Positions 13,786-24,000 of a DNA stretch of 64,000 nt are shown one piece after another (position 1 is the first letter of the stretch; every line of letters begins with the position of its first letter). Source of the stretch: Psychrobacillus psychrodurans (GTDB taxonomy: Bacteria > Bacillota > Bacilli > Bacillales_A > Planococcaceae); assembly GCA_900114885.1 (NCBI GenBank), contig FOUN01000016.1, positions 1 to 64,000 on the forward strand, read 5' to 3'. The notes beneath the pieces are model-generated. The model did not search any database, was not told where the DNA came from, and saw nothing but the letters and a program-made list of their open reading frames with translations. The position numbers and the translations under genes are program-made.

Positions 13786-15463
13786 ATATCCATTAGCATA
13801 TAACCCCATTTTAGAATATTGGAATGAAATCGAAAGTGGCAAGGTTACTGTTTCGTTAAAAGTGAAATCAACATACAAAGAGCTTGTAAGAATCATCTAT
13901 GATAAAGATTCTATTTGGGAATACAATCCTAAACGCGGTAATCACGCACTGGAATTTGTTGAAAACTTTTGCAAACATTCTAAAGGTAAAATGGGTGGAC
14001 AATCTTTTATATTAGAACTTTGGCAAAAAGCAATGACTGCCGCCTTGTTTGGATTTGTTCATAAAATAGATGGTACTAGAAAGCATAAAGAGTTCATTTT
14101 GATTGTAGCTCGTAAAAACGGGAAATCTGCATGGGGTTCTGCTGTTGCTTTATATATGTTAATGGCCGATGGAGAAAAAGGGCCAGAAGTAGTTTCAGCT
14201 GCAACAAAAAAAGACCAAGCAAAAATCATTTGGCTAGAAGCTAAAAAGATGGTTAAGAAATCTCCAGCATTAAACAAACGAGTTCGTTCTTTAGTTGCTG
14301 AATTAATTACAGATTTTAATGACGGATCATTTAGACCATTATCAAGTGATAGTAATACCCTTGATGGTTTAAACCCTCATTGTTCTTTAATTGATGAATT
14401 ACATGCCATCTTAGATGTAAACTTATATAACGTTATCATTGATGGTATGAGTGCAAGGGAACAACCTATATCCATTATTACAACTACTGCTGGTACTATT
14501 CGTGAAGGTATCTTCGATATTAAATATGAAGAAGCTGAAAAAATTATTAACGGCTACAGTGATCCTGAAGGTTATCATGATGATAGAGTTCTAGCATTAA
14601 TTTATGAATTGGACAAGCGAGAAGAATGGACAGAAGAGGATTGTTGGCAAAAGGCTAATCCAGGACTAGGGACCATTAAAAACCATGATGAATTAAAACG
14701 TAAAGTTGAAAAAGCTAAAGAAAATCCTTTGTTGGTAAAGAACTTACTGACAAAGGATTTTAATATACGGGAAACTTCTTCTGAAGCGTGGCTGACATTT
14801 GAACAAATTAATAATCAAGAAACATTTGATATTAAAGAGTTAAAACCACGTTATGCAATTGGTGGTGCAGATTTATCAAGTACTGTAGATTTAACTGCAG
14901 CATGTGCAATGTTCCAAGTTCCTGGAGATAGCACAGTTTATGTTAAACACATGTATTGGCTTCCAGAAGACTTATTGGAATTAAGAACAACAGAAGACAA
15001 AATACCTTATAACATTTGGAGAGATATGGGGTTACTCAGAACCACTCCAGGAAATACGGTACATCACAAATTTGTAACTGAATGGTTCCAAGAATTACAA
15101 ACAGAGTATGACGTATATATATCTTGGGTTGGTTATGATGGTTGGTCTGCTAAGTATTGGGTAGAAGATATGCAAAATAATTTTGGACAAGAATCAATGA
15201 TTCCTGTTATTCAAGGCAAAAAGACTTTATCAGCACCAATGAAAACACTAGGTGCAGATCTTGAAGCCAAAAAGATAAATTATGAAAACAATCCGATAAC
15301 AAAGTGGTGCTTAACTAATACATCAGTTGAAATCGATAAAAATAACAACATCCAACCTCACAAAGGAAGAAATCAAAGAAGACGTATAGATGGTACAGCC
15401 GCTATGTTAAATGCTTACGTTATTTTCAATGACAAATACAGTGATTATGAAAATATGATTTAA
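13778..15463 (+). CDS. terL: Terminase large subunit (Terminase_1)
   Basis: 561 aa. ATP-driven packaging motor plus nuclease. Walker A-like ARKNGKSAWGS (111-121), Walker B with catalytic Glu in SLIDELH (D206-E207), and C-terminal RNase H-like nuclease acidic residues (GGADLSS near 365, a later Asp near DGTAAM). Full length for the HK97-like family. GTG start coupled to the small subunit. Confidence 0.95.
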   Translation: MIKYPLAYNPILEYWNEIESGKVTVSLKVKSTYKELVRIIYDKDSIWEYNPKRGNHALEFVENFCKHSKGKMGGQSFILELWQKAMTAALFGFVHKIDGTRKHKEFILIVARKNGKSAWGSAVALYMLMADGEKGPEVVSAATKKDQAKIIWLEAKKMVKKSPALNKRVRSLVAELITDFNDGSFRPLSSDSNTLDGLNPHCSLIDELHAILDVNLYNVIIDGMSAREQPISIITTTAGTIREGIFDIKYEEAEKIINGYSDPEGYHDDRVLALIYELDKREEWTEEDCWQKANPGLGTIKNHDELKRKVEKAKENPLLVKNLLTKDFNIRETSSEAWLTFEQINNQETFDIKELKPRYAIGGADLSSTVDLTAACAMFQVPGDSTVYVKHMYWLPEDLLELRTTEDKIPYNIWRDMGLLRTTPGNTVHHKFVTEWFQELQTEYDVYISWVGYDGWSAKYWVEDMQNNFGQESMIPVIQGKKTLSAPMKTLGADLEAKKINYENNPITKWCLTNTSVEIDKNNNIQPHKGRNQRRRIDGTAAMLNAYVIFNDKYSDYENMI

Positions 15464-15478
15464 AGGAGGTGAGACATA

Positions 15479-16714
15479 TTGGGATTGTTTGAGAAGATAT
15501 TTCCAAAAAAGGCAGAAGAAAAAAAGATAGAGGGTTATTTTAAAACACTTAGTGCATATTCACCAGCGTTTACTACTTACGCAGGCGGCATTTACGAAAT
15601 GGAACTAACTAGAGCGGCCATTCACAGCTTTGCGAATTCTTGCAGTAAATTAAAACCAGAAATAAAAGGTACTGCTTATAAAAATTTAGAGAAAACCTTG
15701 CAATTTAAGCCAAATGAATATATGGATACTTCAAAATTTATTTATCGGCTAGCTACTATACTTAGTGTCAATACAACATCCTTTATTATACCTCTGTATG
15801 CAGATGATTATGAAACAATTATCGGATATTACCCAATACTTCCGCAAAGTACAGAAGTAGTAGAAGCCCAAGGTGAGCCTTGGTTACGATACACGTTCGC
15901 AAATGGAAATAAAGCTGCTATTGAATTAAGTCGAGTTGGGATATTAACACAATATCAGTACAAAGATGATTTCTTTGGAGATGGTAATGAGGCATTAATG
16001 CCAACTTTGAATCTATTAGACATTCAAAAACAAGGTATTGAAGAAGGTATAAAACAATCTGCTATGATTCGATTTATGGCTAAGCTTGGTACTAATACAA
16101 GGTCTGAAGATATTAAAAAAGAAAGAGATCGCTTTTCAGCAGATAATCTTAGTGCAGATAATTCTTCAGGATTAATGATGTTTGACACTAAATATTCAGA
16201 AGTAAAGCAAATAGACAGTAAACCGTTCATTGTTGACGCTGAACAAATGAAGTTAATACAAAACAATGTCTTTAATTATTTTGGAACAAATGAAAAAATA
16301 CTTCAAAACAGTTATAACGAGGACGAATGGAATGCTTTTTATGAAGGTAAGATAGAACCTTTCGCTATACAGTTAAGCTTGGTAATGTCTAATATGACGT
16401 TTACGAAAAATGAATTAGCTTACGGTAATCAAATTTTTTTCACTGCAAATCGCATGCAATATGCCTCTAATACAACCAAATTACAAGTGTCTACACAACT
16501 ATTTGACCGAGGTATGATTAACAGAAACGGTGTAATGGATATTTGGAATATGGCCCATGTTGAAGGTGGCGATAAATATTATATTCGTAGAGAATACACA
16601 GAAGTAGATAAACTACACGATGAAGGGGGCGATAACATTGCCGTTAGTGAAAAACAGGGAATATCGGAATCTAGCGATATTGCAACCACAGGAACAACAG
16701 AAACGGATATCTAG
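15479..16714 (+). CDS. Portal protein, HK97 family
   Basis: 411 aa, forming the dodecameric ring at one capsid vertex through which DNA passes. Matches the HK97 portal pattern: ELTRAAIHSFANSCSKLKP near the start, then the wing and stem and clip domains with a characteristic GTNEKILQNSYNEDEWNAFY-type segment (about 275-295). TTG start after the very strong site aaaggaggtgag. Its end overlaps the protease gene in another frame. Confidence 0.94.
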   Translation: MGLFEKIFPKKAEEKKIEGYFKTLSAYSPAFTTYAGGIYEMELTRAAIHSFANSCSKLKPEIKGTAYKNLEKTLQFKPNEYMDTSKFIYRLATILSVNTTSFIIPLYADDYETIIGYYPILPQSTEVVEAQGEPWLRYTFANGNKAAIELSRVGILTQYQYKDDFFGDGNEALMPTLNLLDIQKQGIEEGIKQSAMIRFMAKLGTNTRSEDIKKERDRFSADNLSADNSSGLMMFDTKYSEVKQIDSKPFIVDAEQMKLIQNNVFNYFGTNEKILQNSYNEDEWNAFYEGKIEPFAIQLSLVMSNMTFTKNELAYGNQIFFTANRMQYASNTTKLQVSTQLFDRGMINRNGVMDIWNMAHVEGGDKYYIRREYTEVDKLHDEGGDNIAVSEKQGISESSDIATTGTTETDI

Positions 16715-17237
16715 TGAACATTACGTAGAGGGATATGCATGTGTTTTTAACAAACCATATGAACTTTATGAAATGGATGGCATTAAATTCTATGAGGTCA
16801 TTGATCGCCACGCATTAGTTGGTGCTGATGTAAGTGACGTCATTTTACAATATGATCATGAAGGAAAAGTATTGGCAAGAAATTCGAATAACACTTTATT
16901 AGTTGAGACCGATGATTACGGTCTTTTTGTTTGCGCTGATTTAGGTAAGTCGTCCTCTAGTAAAGAACTGTATGAAGAAATCAGCAGTGGTTTAGTTACT
17001 CGAATGTCATGGGCTTTCACTGTGGCTGAAGAGGAATATAACCGAGAAACACGTACTAGAACCATTAAGAAGGTCAAAAAACTATATGATGTATCAGCGG
17101 TAAGCATCCCAGCGAACCAAGATACTGAAATATCCGCTCGTTCCTACTTTGACGGAGTGATTGAAGTAGAGAAACGGGAGTCGTTAGAGCGGCGCAAGAT
17201 GAAATTAAAACTAAAACTAAAACTGGAGGAATTATAA
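16638..17237 (+). CDS. HK97-type prohead protease
   Basis: About 199 aa. Serine protease that cuts the capsid protein's N-terminal delta domain during maturation. Family segments: EGYACVFNKPYEL, then ILQYDHEGKVLARN with the catalytic His (about 69), and a Ser in the GLVTRMSWAF segment. TTG 16638 has aggggg 9 nt upstream, so I prefer it to the ATG at 16620. Lies between portal and capsid as usual. Confidence 0.9.
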   Translation: MPLVKNREYRNLAILQPQEQQKRISSEHYVEGYACVFNKPYELYEMDGIKFYEVIDRHALVGADVSDVILQYDHEGKVLARNSNNTLLVETDDYGLFVCADLGKSSSSKELYEEISSGLVTRMSWAFTVAEEEYNRETRTRTIKKVKKLYDVSAVSIPANQDTEISARSYFDGVIEVEKRESLERRKMKLKLKLKLEEL

Positions 17238-17238
17238 A

Positions 17239-18369
17239 ATGACTAGATTAAAAGAGATTGAAAAACGTATGGCAGCTATTTCTGTGGAGTTAGAAAATGA
17301 CGGGGCAGACTTAGAGGCTCTTGATACTGAAATTACAGAATTAAAAGAGGAACGTCAGGCAATTAACGCTAAAATTGAAAAACGTAAAACCTTAATCAGT
17401 ACTGTAGCTTCAATGGAATTAACACCAACCAAAACATTTGATTTAGAGGAGCGTAAAAAAATGGATAAAGAACTTAATGAAGGCTCAGTGGAATATCGTA
17501 ACGCTTTTCTAAAAAAATTATTAAATGAAGAATTAACTGAATTAGAAAAAAGAGCATTTATCCACACAACTGAAAATACAGGGGAAGTAATTCCTACTGA
17601 ATTACAAAACAAAATATATTCAACCATGGAAGAAGCTCATCCATTATTGAAAGACGTTCAAGTGTTACGTACAGGTACTGTTATTTCAATCGTTAAACAT
17701 ACAGCTATTGTTGCTGGTGACGCTGCACAGGTAGCAGAAGGTGTTGCAAATGCAGATGAAGAAAACACATTTGTTAACGTAACTCTATCTGGTAAAGATT
17801 TCTCTAAACATGTCGACTTTTCATATCGTCTAGGTAAAATGTCAATTCCTGCATTTGAACAATATCTAGTAAAAGAAATTTCTGATCGAATTGGCGCAGC
17901 TATGACTCGTGATATCGTGGCACAAATTAAAGTTGATTTAGCGACAACAAACAAAATTAATGCAGTTACTCCTGGAACTTTGTCTATAAAAGATTTCTTC
18001 AGCGGTCTTGGTTTATTAAAAAAAGCTGGACGAGTAAATGTTTATGCGAACAATGCAACTTTTTATGGAAGTATCGCAAATATGACAGATGCGGATACAA
18101 AACTTTCGTTCATTCCTAATTACCAAGAAGCAATTTCTGGACAAATCTTAGGAAAAGGAATTAAAGAAGAGGATGCTTTAGCAGAAGGTGAAGTATTAAT
18201 TCTTGATCCGTCTCAATTCGTTTACAACGTAGTTCAAGACATTATGCTAGAGCGTGATAAAAACATCAAAACGCATGTTCATACTATCGCTGGTTTCGCT
18301 ATCGCAGAAGGTACCTTAACTAACGACAAAGCCGGAGCACTTATCACTGTTGGTGTAGCAACTCCATAA
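17239..18369 (+). CDS. Major capsid protein, HK97 fold, with delta domain
   Basis: 376 aa. Residues about 1-75 are a charged coiled coil (EIEKRMAAISVELENDG, then TELKEERQAINAKIEKRK), the scaffold-like delta domain removed by the protease. The rest is the HK97 shell domain (VIPTELQNKIYSTMEEAHPL, VFVNVTL-type strand, spine helix and a C-terminal AFAIAEG-type segment). One base follows the protease stop. Confidence 0.95.
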   Translation: MTRLKEIEKRMAAISVELENDGADLEALDTEITELKEERQAINAKIEKRKTLISTVASMELTPTKTFDLEERKKMDKELNEGSVEYRNAFLKKLLNEELTELEKRAFIHTTENTGEVIPTELQNKIYSTMEEAHPLLKDVQVLRTGTVISIVKHTAIVAGDAAQVAEGVANADEENTFVNVTLSGKDFSKHVDFSYRLGKMSIPAFEQYLVKEISDRIGAAMTRDIVAQIKVDLATTNKINAVTPGTLSIKDFFSGLGLLKKAGRVNVYANNATFYGSIANMTDADTKLSFIPNYQEAISGQILGKGIKEEDALAEGEVLILDPSQFVYNVVQDIMLERDKNIKTHVHTIAGFAIAEGTLTNDKAGALITVGVATP

Positions 18370-18386
18370 TGAAAGGGGATGTTTAA

Positions 18387-18632
18387 ATGGGTAAATTTAA
18401 TATTCTGAAACGGTTTAGAGATCGTGAAGGAAAAGAACTTAAAGGGCTTACTTCTAAACAGGTGTTAGCTTTAAAAGTATATGAAGCTGGGAAAGTTTAT
18501 GAATCCGATAATAAAGAGTGGACTGAATATCTTGTTAAAGAAGGTTTTCTCAAAAGTACGGGAACGAAAACAACCACCGTAAAGAAAGAAGAAAAAGCTA
18601 AACGGCAGCCTAGCAAGAAAGAAAGTGAATAA
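18387..18632 (+). CDS. Hypothetical virion-region protein (81 aa)
   Basis: 81 aa with a basic, lysine-rich tail (TTVKKEEKAKRQPSKK). It sits between capsid and head-tail connector genes, where HK97-like phages often carry a small variable protein. Ribosome site aaaggggatg. Function unknown. Confidence 0.7.
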   Translation: MGKFNILKRFRDREGKELKGLTSKQVLALKVYEAGKVYESDNKEWTEYLVKEGFLKSTGTKTTTVKKEEKAKRQPSKKESE

Positions 18633-18634
18633 TT

Positions 18635-18928
18635 ATGCCTTTACTTGATGATGTAAAAAAAGCTTTACGAGTTTCTTCCACAACTTATGATGATGAAGTG
18701 AATGATCTAATAGATGCTGGCAAGTCTGATTTAAGACTTGCTGGTATTTATTTTAAAGACCAAACAGATACAATAACTATAGATCCACTTATAAAACGTG
18801 CATTAATTACGTATTGCAAAGCTAACTTTGGTTATGAAAATATGGATGCAGATAGGTTTAGAGATTCCTATGTAATGCTAAAACAACATTTGAGTTTGGC
18901 GGGTGATTATCGTGAGCCGATGGTCTGA
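18635..18928 (+). CDS. Head-tail connector (adaptor, gp6-like)
   Basis: 97 aa, all helical. LLDDVKKALRVSS, then DEVNDLIDAGKSDLRLAGI and KRALITYCKANFGY are the pattern of the phage head-tail connector family that docks under the portal. Overlaps the next gene. Confidence 0.87.
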   Translation: MPLLDDVKKALRVSSTTYDDEVNDLIDAGKSDLRLAGIYFKDQTDTITIDPLIKRALITYCKANFGYENMDADRFRDSYVMLKQHLSLAGDYREPMV

Positions 18929-19223
18929 AGTTATTAATTTAGTATCCATTGGAAAGGGAGAAGATGAAGATGGTTTCCCAGCAAATATAGAAATTGTTGG
19001 TGGGGATGTTTTCGCAAATGAGCTTCCAGTTAATTCGAGTGAATTCTATCAAGCTTCACAAGCAGGGTATCTAATTGCAGTAACTTTTAAAATTCGGTCT
19101 GTTGATTACCAAGGGGAAGAATCGTTAATTTTTGAGAAAGAGCCTTATCGAATTGTTAGAACATATAAAAAAGGTGAATTTATTGAGTTGTCGTGTGAGA
19201 AGAGAGCTGTTGAACATGGCTAA
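18912..19223 (+). CDS. Head closure (stopper) protein
   Basis: About 103 aa, beta-rich, of the head-tail stopper type that keeps DNA in the filled capsid. Ends with FEKEPYRIVRTYKKGEFIEL typical of this position. GTG 18912 gives MSRWSEVINL; GTG 18903 is a possible alternative. Overlaps the connector gene and, in another frame, the start of gp10. Confidence 0.82.
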   Translation: MSRWSEVINLVSIGKGEDEDGFPANIEIVGGDVFANELPVNSSEFYQASQAGYLIAVTFKIRSVDYQGEESLIFEKEPYRIVRTYKKGEFIELSCEKRAVEHG

Positions 19224-19578
19224 TATAACCTTTGAAGGGTTAGCAGATTTACAACGCCAACTAGCTAACCTTTCCAACAGAACAAGCGTAGAAAAGAAAG
19301 CACTAGAAGCAGCAGGAGAACATTTACAGAATGCTATTATTGATTCTGTTCCAGTTAAAACAGGAGCATTAAAAGAGTCAATAACCAAGAGTGATGCGAT
19401 GGGGGGGGAAGTTTTTGTAGGTCCTTCACAACAAGGTCCTGCTTTCCGTGCTCACTTTGTAGAATTTGGCACATCTAAGATGCCAGCACAACCTTTCATG
19501 CGTCCTGCATTTGAACGTGAAAAAGCAACTCTTGAACGTATTATGGCAGATGAAATCAGAAGGGGGCTAAACCTATGA
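19216..19578 (+). CDS. HK97 gp10-type tail completion protein
   Basis: 120 aa from the ATG at 19216, giving MANITFEGLADLQRQL; a longer reading would run through the preceding gene. Family marks: VPVKTGALKESI and HFVEFGTSKMPAQPFMRPA. It completes the head-tail junction. Overlaps the next gene by 4 nt. Confidence 0.9.
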   Translation: MANITFEGLADLQRQLANLSNRTSVEKKALEAAGEHLQNAIIDSVPVKTGALKESITKSDAMGGEVFVGPSQQGPAFRAHFVEFGTSKMPAQPFMRPAFEREKATLERIMADEIRRGLNL

Positions 19579-19907
19579 GTTTAAATAGTTTAATACTTTC
19601 CACACTAGCCCCTATTACTGATCCTGTTAAATTTAGGGTATACACAGGTACTTCTACGACTTATGTTACTTTCTTCGAAGTAATAGACGTACCAAAATTA
19701 CATGCAGATGATGAATTAAAGAAAACAGAGACAACAATACAAGTTGATGTGTGGTCTAAAGGGAACTTTATTCCGTTAGTTAAACAAGTTAAACAGTTAA
19801 TGAAGGATGCAGGGTTTTCATATTCAAGTGGTCGTGATTTTTACGAGACAGATACGAAGTTCTATCATTATGCTTTAACTTATAAATATCCAGTGAGCAT
19901 CTCATAA
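19575..19907 (+). CDS. Tail terminator-like protein (DUF3168-type)
   Basis: 110 aa. TTIQVDVWSKGNFIPLVKQV and the ending YHYALTYKYPV fit the DUF3168/gp17-like group that caps the growing siphovirus tail tube. Coupled to gp10 and followed by the major tail protein, as expected. Confidence 0.82.
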   Translation: MSLNSLILSTLAPITDPVKFRVYTGTSTTYVTFFEVIDVPKLHADDELKKTETTIQVDVWSKGNFIPLVKQVKQLMKDAGFSYSSGRDFYETDTKFYHYALTYKYPVSIS

Positions 19908-19947
19908 GAGGTGTTTTTATTTTGCAAATTAAAAGGAGGCCAACTAA

Positions 19948-20517
19948 ATGGCATATGTAGGATTAAAGAAATTACACGTTGCAGTATTGACGGCAGAGGA
20001 AACAAATACCTATGCAGTACCAAGTCAGTTATCTCCAGCAGTTTCTGCTAACGTTACACCAAACTTTACAACAACTCCATTATATGGTGATGATCGCATG
20101 GTTTACGTTGAAGAAGCCCTTGGTGATATCGATGTAGAAATTGCAGTTACAGATTTAACGGATGAAGATTATGCATTATTAATGGGTGTTACTCCTCATA
20201 CAGATGGCGTTATTGAGGATTCTGTGGACGATGAAGCACCATATGTAGCAATAGGTTGGGAAATGCCTAAACCAGAAGGTGGAGTAGCATTACGTTGGTA
20301 TTACAAAGGGAAATTTTCAAAAGGTGCAGACGGAGCTACAACTAAAGGTGAAAACACTGAATTCCAAACACCAACGATTTCAGCTAAATTTATGGCACGC
20401 GAGGACGGCAAATGGAGAGCACGGGTAGATTTTGCAAGTGCAGCTACAATTGATGCATCTGTCCGTGATTCATGGTTTACAAAAGTATATGCTCCAACTC
20501 CAGTACCAACACCATAA
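19948..20517 (+). CDS. Major tail tube protein (phi13-like)
   Basis: 189 aa, forming the hexameric tail tube. MAYVGLKKLHVAVLT, then PLYGDDRMVYVEEALGDIDV and GVALRWYYKGKFSKG fit the phi13-type major tail protein. Strong site aaaaggagg. A terminator directly follows, a common place to reduce expression of downstream tail genes. Confidence 0.92.
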   Translation: MAYVGLKKLHVAVLTAEETNTYAVPSQLSPAVSANVTPNFTTTPLYGDDRMVYVEEALGDIDVEIAVTDLTDEDYALLMGVTPHTDGVIEDSVDDEAPYVAIGWEMPKPEGGVALRWYYKGKFSKGADGATTKGENTEFQTPTISAKFMAREDGKWRARVDFASAATIDASVRDSWFTKVYAPTPVPTP

Positions 20518-20529
20518 GTCAAAACTATT

Positions 20530-20556
20530 AAGAGTCGAGTAATTCGGCTCTTTTTT
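20530..20556 (+). terminator. Terminator after major tail protein
   Basis: 7-bp stem AGAGTCG/CGGCTCT (one G-U) with a 7-nt loop and six T. Weak enough to act as an attenuator between highly expressed structural genes and the tail assembly genes. Confidence 0.75.
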
Positions 20557-20576
20557 AATTATTAGGAGGAATCAAT

Positions 20577-20891
20577 TTGAATATCACATTAGTGAAAGAC
20601 GGAGAGAAAAAAACATATTCACAGTTTTTCGTATCGGCTAGGTTTATGCGAAAAGCATTGGAATTACGGAAAGAGATGAACCTTAATAACTTGTCTTTGG
20701 AAGATGTAGATACAGCTATCAATTTTACGATAGAAGTTTTTGACAAGCAATTTACTTTCGATGAGGTATACGACGGTATTGAATACGATAATTTGATACC
20801 AATTATTTTTGATGGAGTATTTATGAACATACTTCAAGGTCGTAAGCAAGAAGTCGTGGGGGAAGAGGGAAACGAAAAAAAGGAAGTTTAA
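20577..20891 (+). CDS. Tail assembly chaperone gpG
   Basis: 104 aa. Soluble chaperone that, with its frameshifted form, coats the tape measure protein during tail assembly. SARFMRKALELRKEMNL and FTIEVFDKQFTFDEVYDGI fit the Gram-positive gpG family. It ends GNEKKEV after a 7-A run that forms a -1 slip site. Confidence 0.88.
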   Translation: MNITLVKDGEKKTYSQFFVSARFMRKALELRKEMNLNNLSLEDVDTAINFTIEVFDKQFTFDEVYDGIEYDNLIPIIFDGVFMNILQGRKQEVVGEEGNEKKEV

Positions 20892-21064
20892 CTTGGGAAG
20901 ATGTTTATCAATCGGTTAAAGATTATTACAGATATTTAATTGATATAAAAGGATATAAGTTATTTGAAATTGATGATATGGATATTCGTTTTTTTCAAGA
21001 GTTATATGAAGAACATGAAGAATCAAATGTAATTGCATATGCAGATGATGTTCCATGGTTATAG
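20577..21064 (+). CDS. Tail assembly chaperone gpGT (-1 frameshift product)
   Basis: Codons GAA AAA AAG at 20874-20882 contain the slip heptamer A AAA AAG (20876-20882). A -1 shift there avoids the TAA at 20889 and continues for 60 codons (GSLTWEDVYQSVKDYYRYLI at the start, ADDVPWL at the end) to TAG at 21062-21064. The product is about 162 aa. The extension lacks its own start and ribosome site and ends 18 nt before the tape measure gene, exactly the gpG/gpGT arrangement. Confidence 0.87.
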
Positions 21065-21081
21065 ATTGTGAGGTGAAATAA

Positions 21082-24000
21082 TTGGCAGATGATGTAGGTA
21101 ATTTGAGGGTTGGTCTCTCACTTGATTCAGCTACTTTCGATCAATCTTTAAAAAGTGTAGATAGAAATTTAAAAGCACTTGGTGGAGAAATGGCAATCAT
21201 TCGTGCGAGAGGTACCGAATGGGGAAATTCAATTGATGGATTACGCACTAAACAAAATACTCTATCAACTATGCTTGAATCACAGGATGTAAAAGTACGA
21301 AAATTAAACAAATCTTATCAACGTGCAGTACAAGAACAAGGAGCTAACTCGCAAGCAGCTGAAAACTTAGCAGTTAAACTAAATCGTGCTACTGCTGAAA
21401 TGACCAGAACTGAAACAGAGCTAGGACAAGTCACGTCTGAATTGAATAGGCAACAAGCTGAATTGGCACAAAGCGAAAATGCTTGGAATCAATTAAGTGC
21501 TTCCGCAGCTACTGCAGGTACTGCCCTATCCAACGCAGGAGCCAAAATGAAGGATGTTGGTCGAACATTAACTACCTCAGTCACACTTCCTGTATTAGCA
21601 GTTGGGGCAGCTTCTGTTAAAACCGCTATGGAATTTGAAGCGCAAATGGATAGGGTTGGAGCTATTGCTGGTGCTACCTCTGAAGAAATGGAAAGTTTAT
21701 CTGAAACAGCTTTAGAACTAGGTGCTAATACTTCTAAATCAGCGAGTGAAGTTGCTAAAGGTATGGAAGAAATGGCTGCTATGGGATTCACCGCAAATGA
21801 GGTTATTGGAGCAATGCCCGGTGTTATTGCCGCAGCTGAAGCATCTGGTTCAGATATGGCACAAACTGCTGAAGTTATGGCTTCCACACTTAATATTTTC
21901 AGTCTTAAAGCAGAAGATGCTAGTAAAGTTGCAGATGTATTAGCAACTACTGCAAATATTTCCGCAGCTAGTTTAACGGATATGCAATATGCCCTTAAAT
22001 ATGCTGGTCCTCCAGCGGCAGCATTAGGAGTAAGCTTAGAAGAATTATCTGCAGGTATTGGTATTATGACGAATGCTGGTATGAAGGGTGAACAAGCCGG
22101 AACCACATTACGTGGGGCTTTACTAGGCTTATTAGATCCATCCGAAGAAAACTCTAAACGAATGGAAAAAATGGGAATCGCCATCACGGACAACAACGGA
22201 AACTTTGTAGGTCTTTCAAAATTAATTAGAGGTTTATCAGTAGCTTTAGAAGATCAAACAGATACACAAAAGGCTGCAACCATATCAGCATTAGTTGGTA
22301 AAGAAGCAGTATCAGGTATGTTATCGCTTATGAAAGCCGGTCCAGATACTATTGATAAGATGACTAAATCACTTGAAGAAAGTGGTGGAGCTTCTGCAAT
22401 AGCAGCCGCTAAAATGAAAGACAATTTAAAAGGTGCGTTAGATGAGTTGGGTGGTTCTCTTGAAACCGCAGCTATTTCTATTGGTACTGCACTTACTCCA
22501 ACTATTAGAGAAGCAAGTGAAAAAATTGGAGAGCTAGTGGATGATTTTCAAGAATTAAGTCCAGAAACCCAAAACACTATTATTAAAATGGCTGGACTAG
22601 CAGCCGCAATTGGTCCTGTTGTTTTAGCTGGTGGTTTTCTCGCATCAAGTTTAGGATCTATTTTAAAAATAGCATCTCCATTAATTTCAGTTGTTGGAAG
22701 TGCTGGTCTAGCAGGTTCTTTTGCTGCATTAGCTAATCCAATTGGTTTAACTGTTGCAGGAATTGGACTGTTAACAACAACAGTTGGTGCAGGATTATTG
22801 GCGTACAAAGAAGCTAATGAAGTTAATATTGAAGTATTAGAATCTAAACAAAAAGAGATTGCCAAAAATGATGAACTAATAGATAGTTTTGACTCCCTTC
22901 AGTCTAAAAATAGATTGACCAATGAACAGATGCTTAGATACTTAGATATTCAAGCAGAATTAGAAGCTACTACTGCGCCAGAAAAAGTAGCAGCGTTAAA
23001 AGATGAGCAAGGAAAACTGTTAGAAAAAAGCACTTTAACAAATGATCAAATGGATGAATTTTTAGGATTGAATCAAAAGGTAATAGATACTGCGCCTTCT
23101 ACTGTGAAAGCTATTAGTACACAGGGAGAAGCCTATGCTCTTAACACAGGAGCACTAAAGGAACTTAATGCAGAGAAAGCTAAAGAGTTGCAAAACTCTG
23201 CATACGAAACATTGACAAAAGCCATAGAGAAAGAAAATGGTTTGTTAAAGGAACAAAAAGGGTTATTAGAAGAAATCAATCAGAAAAACATATTACAACA
23301 AGAAAATACTAATAAAGTCAGTTCTTTAAGGCAAGAAATTATAGGTCATGAACGAACTATTCTTGAATTAGAGAATCAGAAAAATGGAGCATCGGCTCAA
23401 GAAATTATACAACTCGATACGAAAATAACTAGAGAAAAAGATGTTCTATTGCAAAAAAATGAACAGAAGAAACGTGCTGAAGAAATGATAATTACCTATG
23501 GTAATCAAATCGATAAACGTGATGAAATGTTAGGAAAGAACCGCCAAGAATTAGCTCAACTTGAAGAAGCTAAATTCAAATATGAGGAAATAATACTTGC
23601 TCAAGTAGGTATTACAGCTGAAAAAGGTAGAGGTGGAGTACAACTTAGCGCGGAACTTGAAAAGCTAGAACTGCAAAAAACAAAACTTAGTGAATTGTTA
23701 GCGGCAGGTAAAATAGGTACTGCTGAATATCAAGAACAAAACTCGAAAATTGATTCACAGATAGGAAAACTACAGTCTGCGAAAAGTGAATTACAGCTAA
23801 TAAATGATGTAGCTGGTAAGACGGTTTTCAAAGATGTAAAAATTTCAGAAACCCCAAAAAATTTCTGGGATACATTAGATGAAAATTTAAGGCGACCAAT
23901 TACAAAAACTGTTAGTATCCGTTACAACAATATGAATGGTCCACAAGAGGTCGGATATGCTACAGGTACACGAAATGCACCAGGTGGAATGGCGTGGGTA

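Noticed and set aside
21489-22865. Long antisense ORFs inside the tape measure gene
   Set aside because: Alanine-rich coding sequence gives open antisense frames; no ribosome sites or family likeness.
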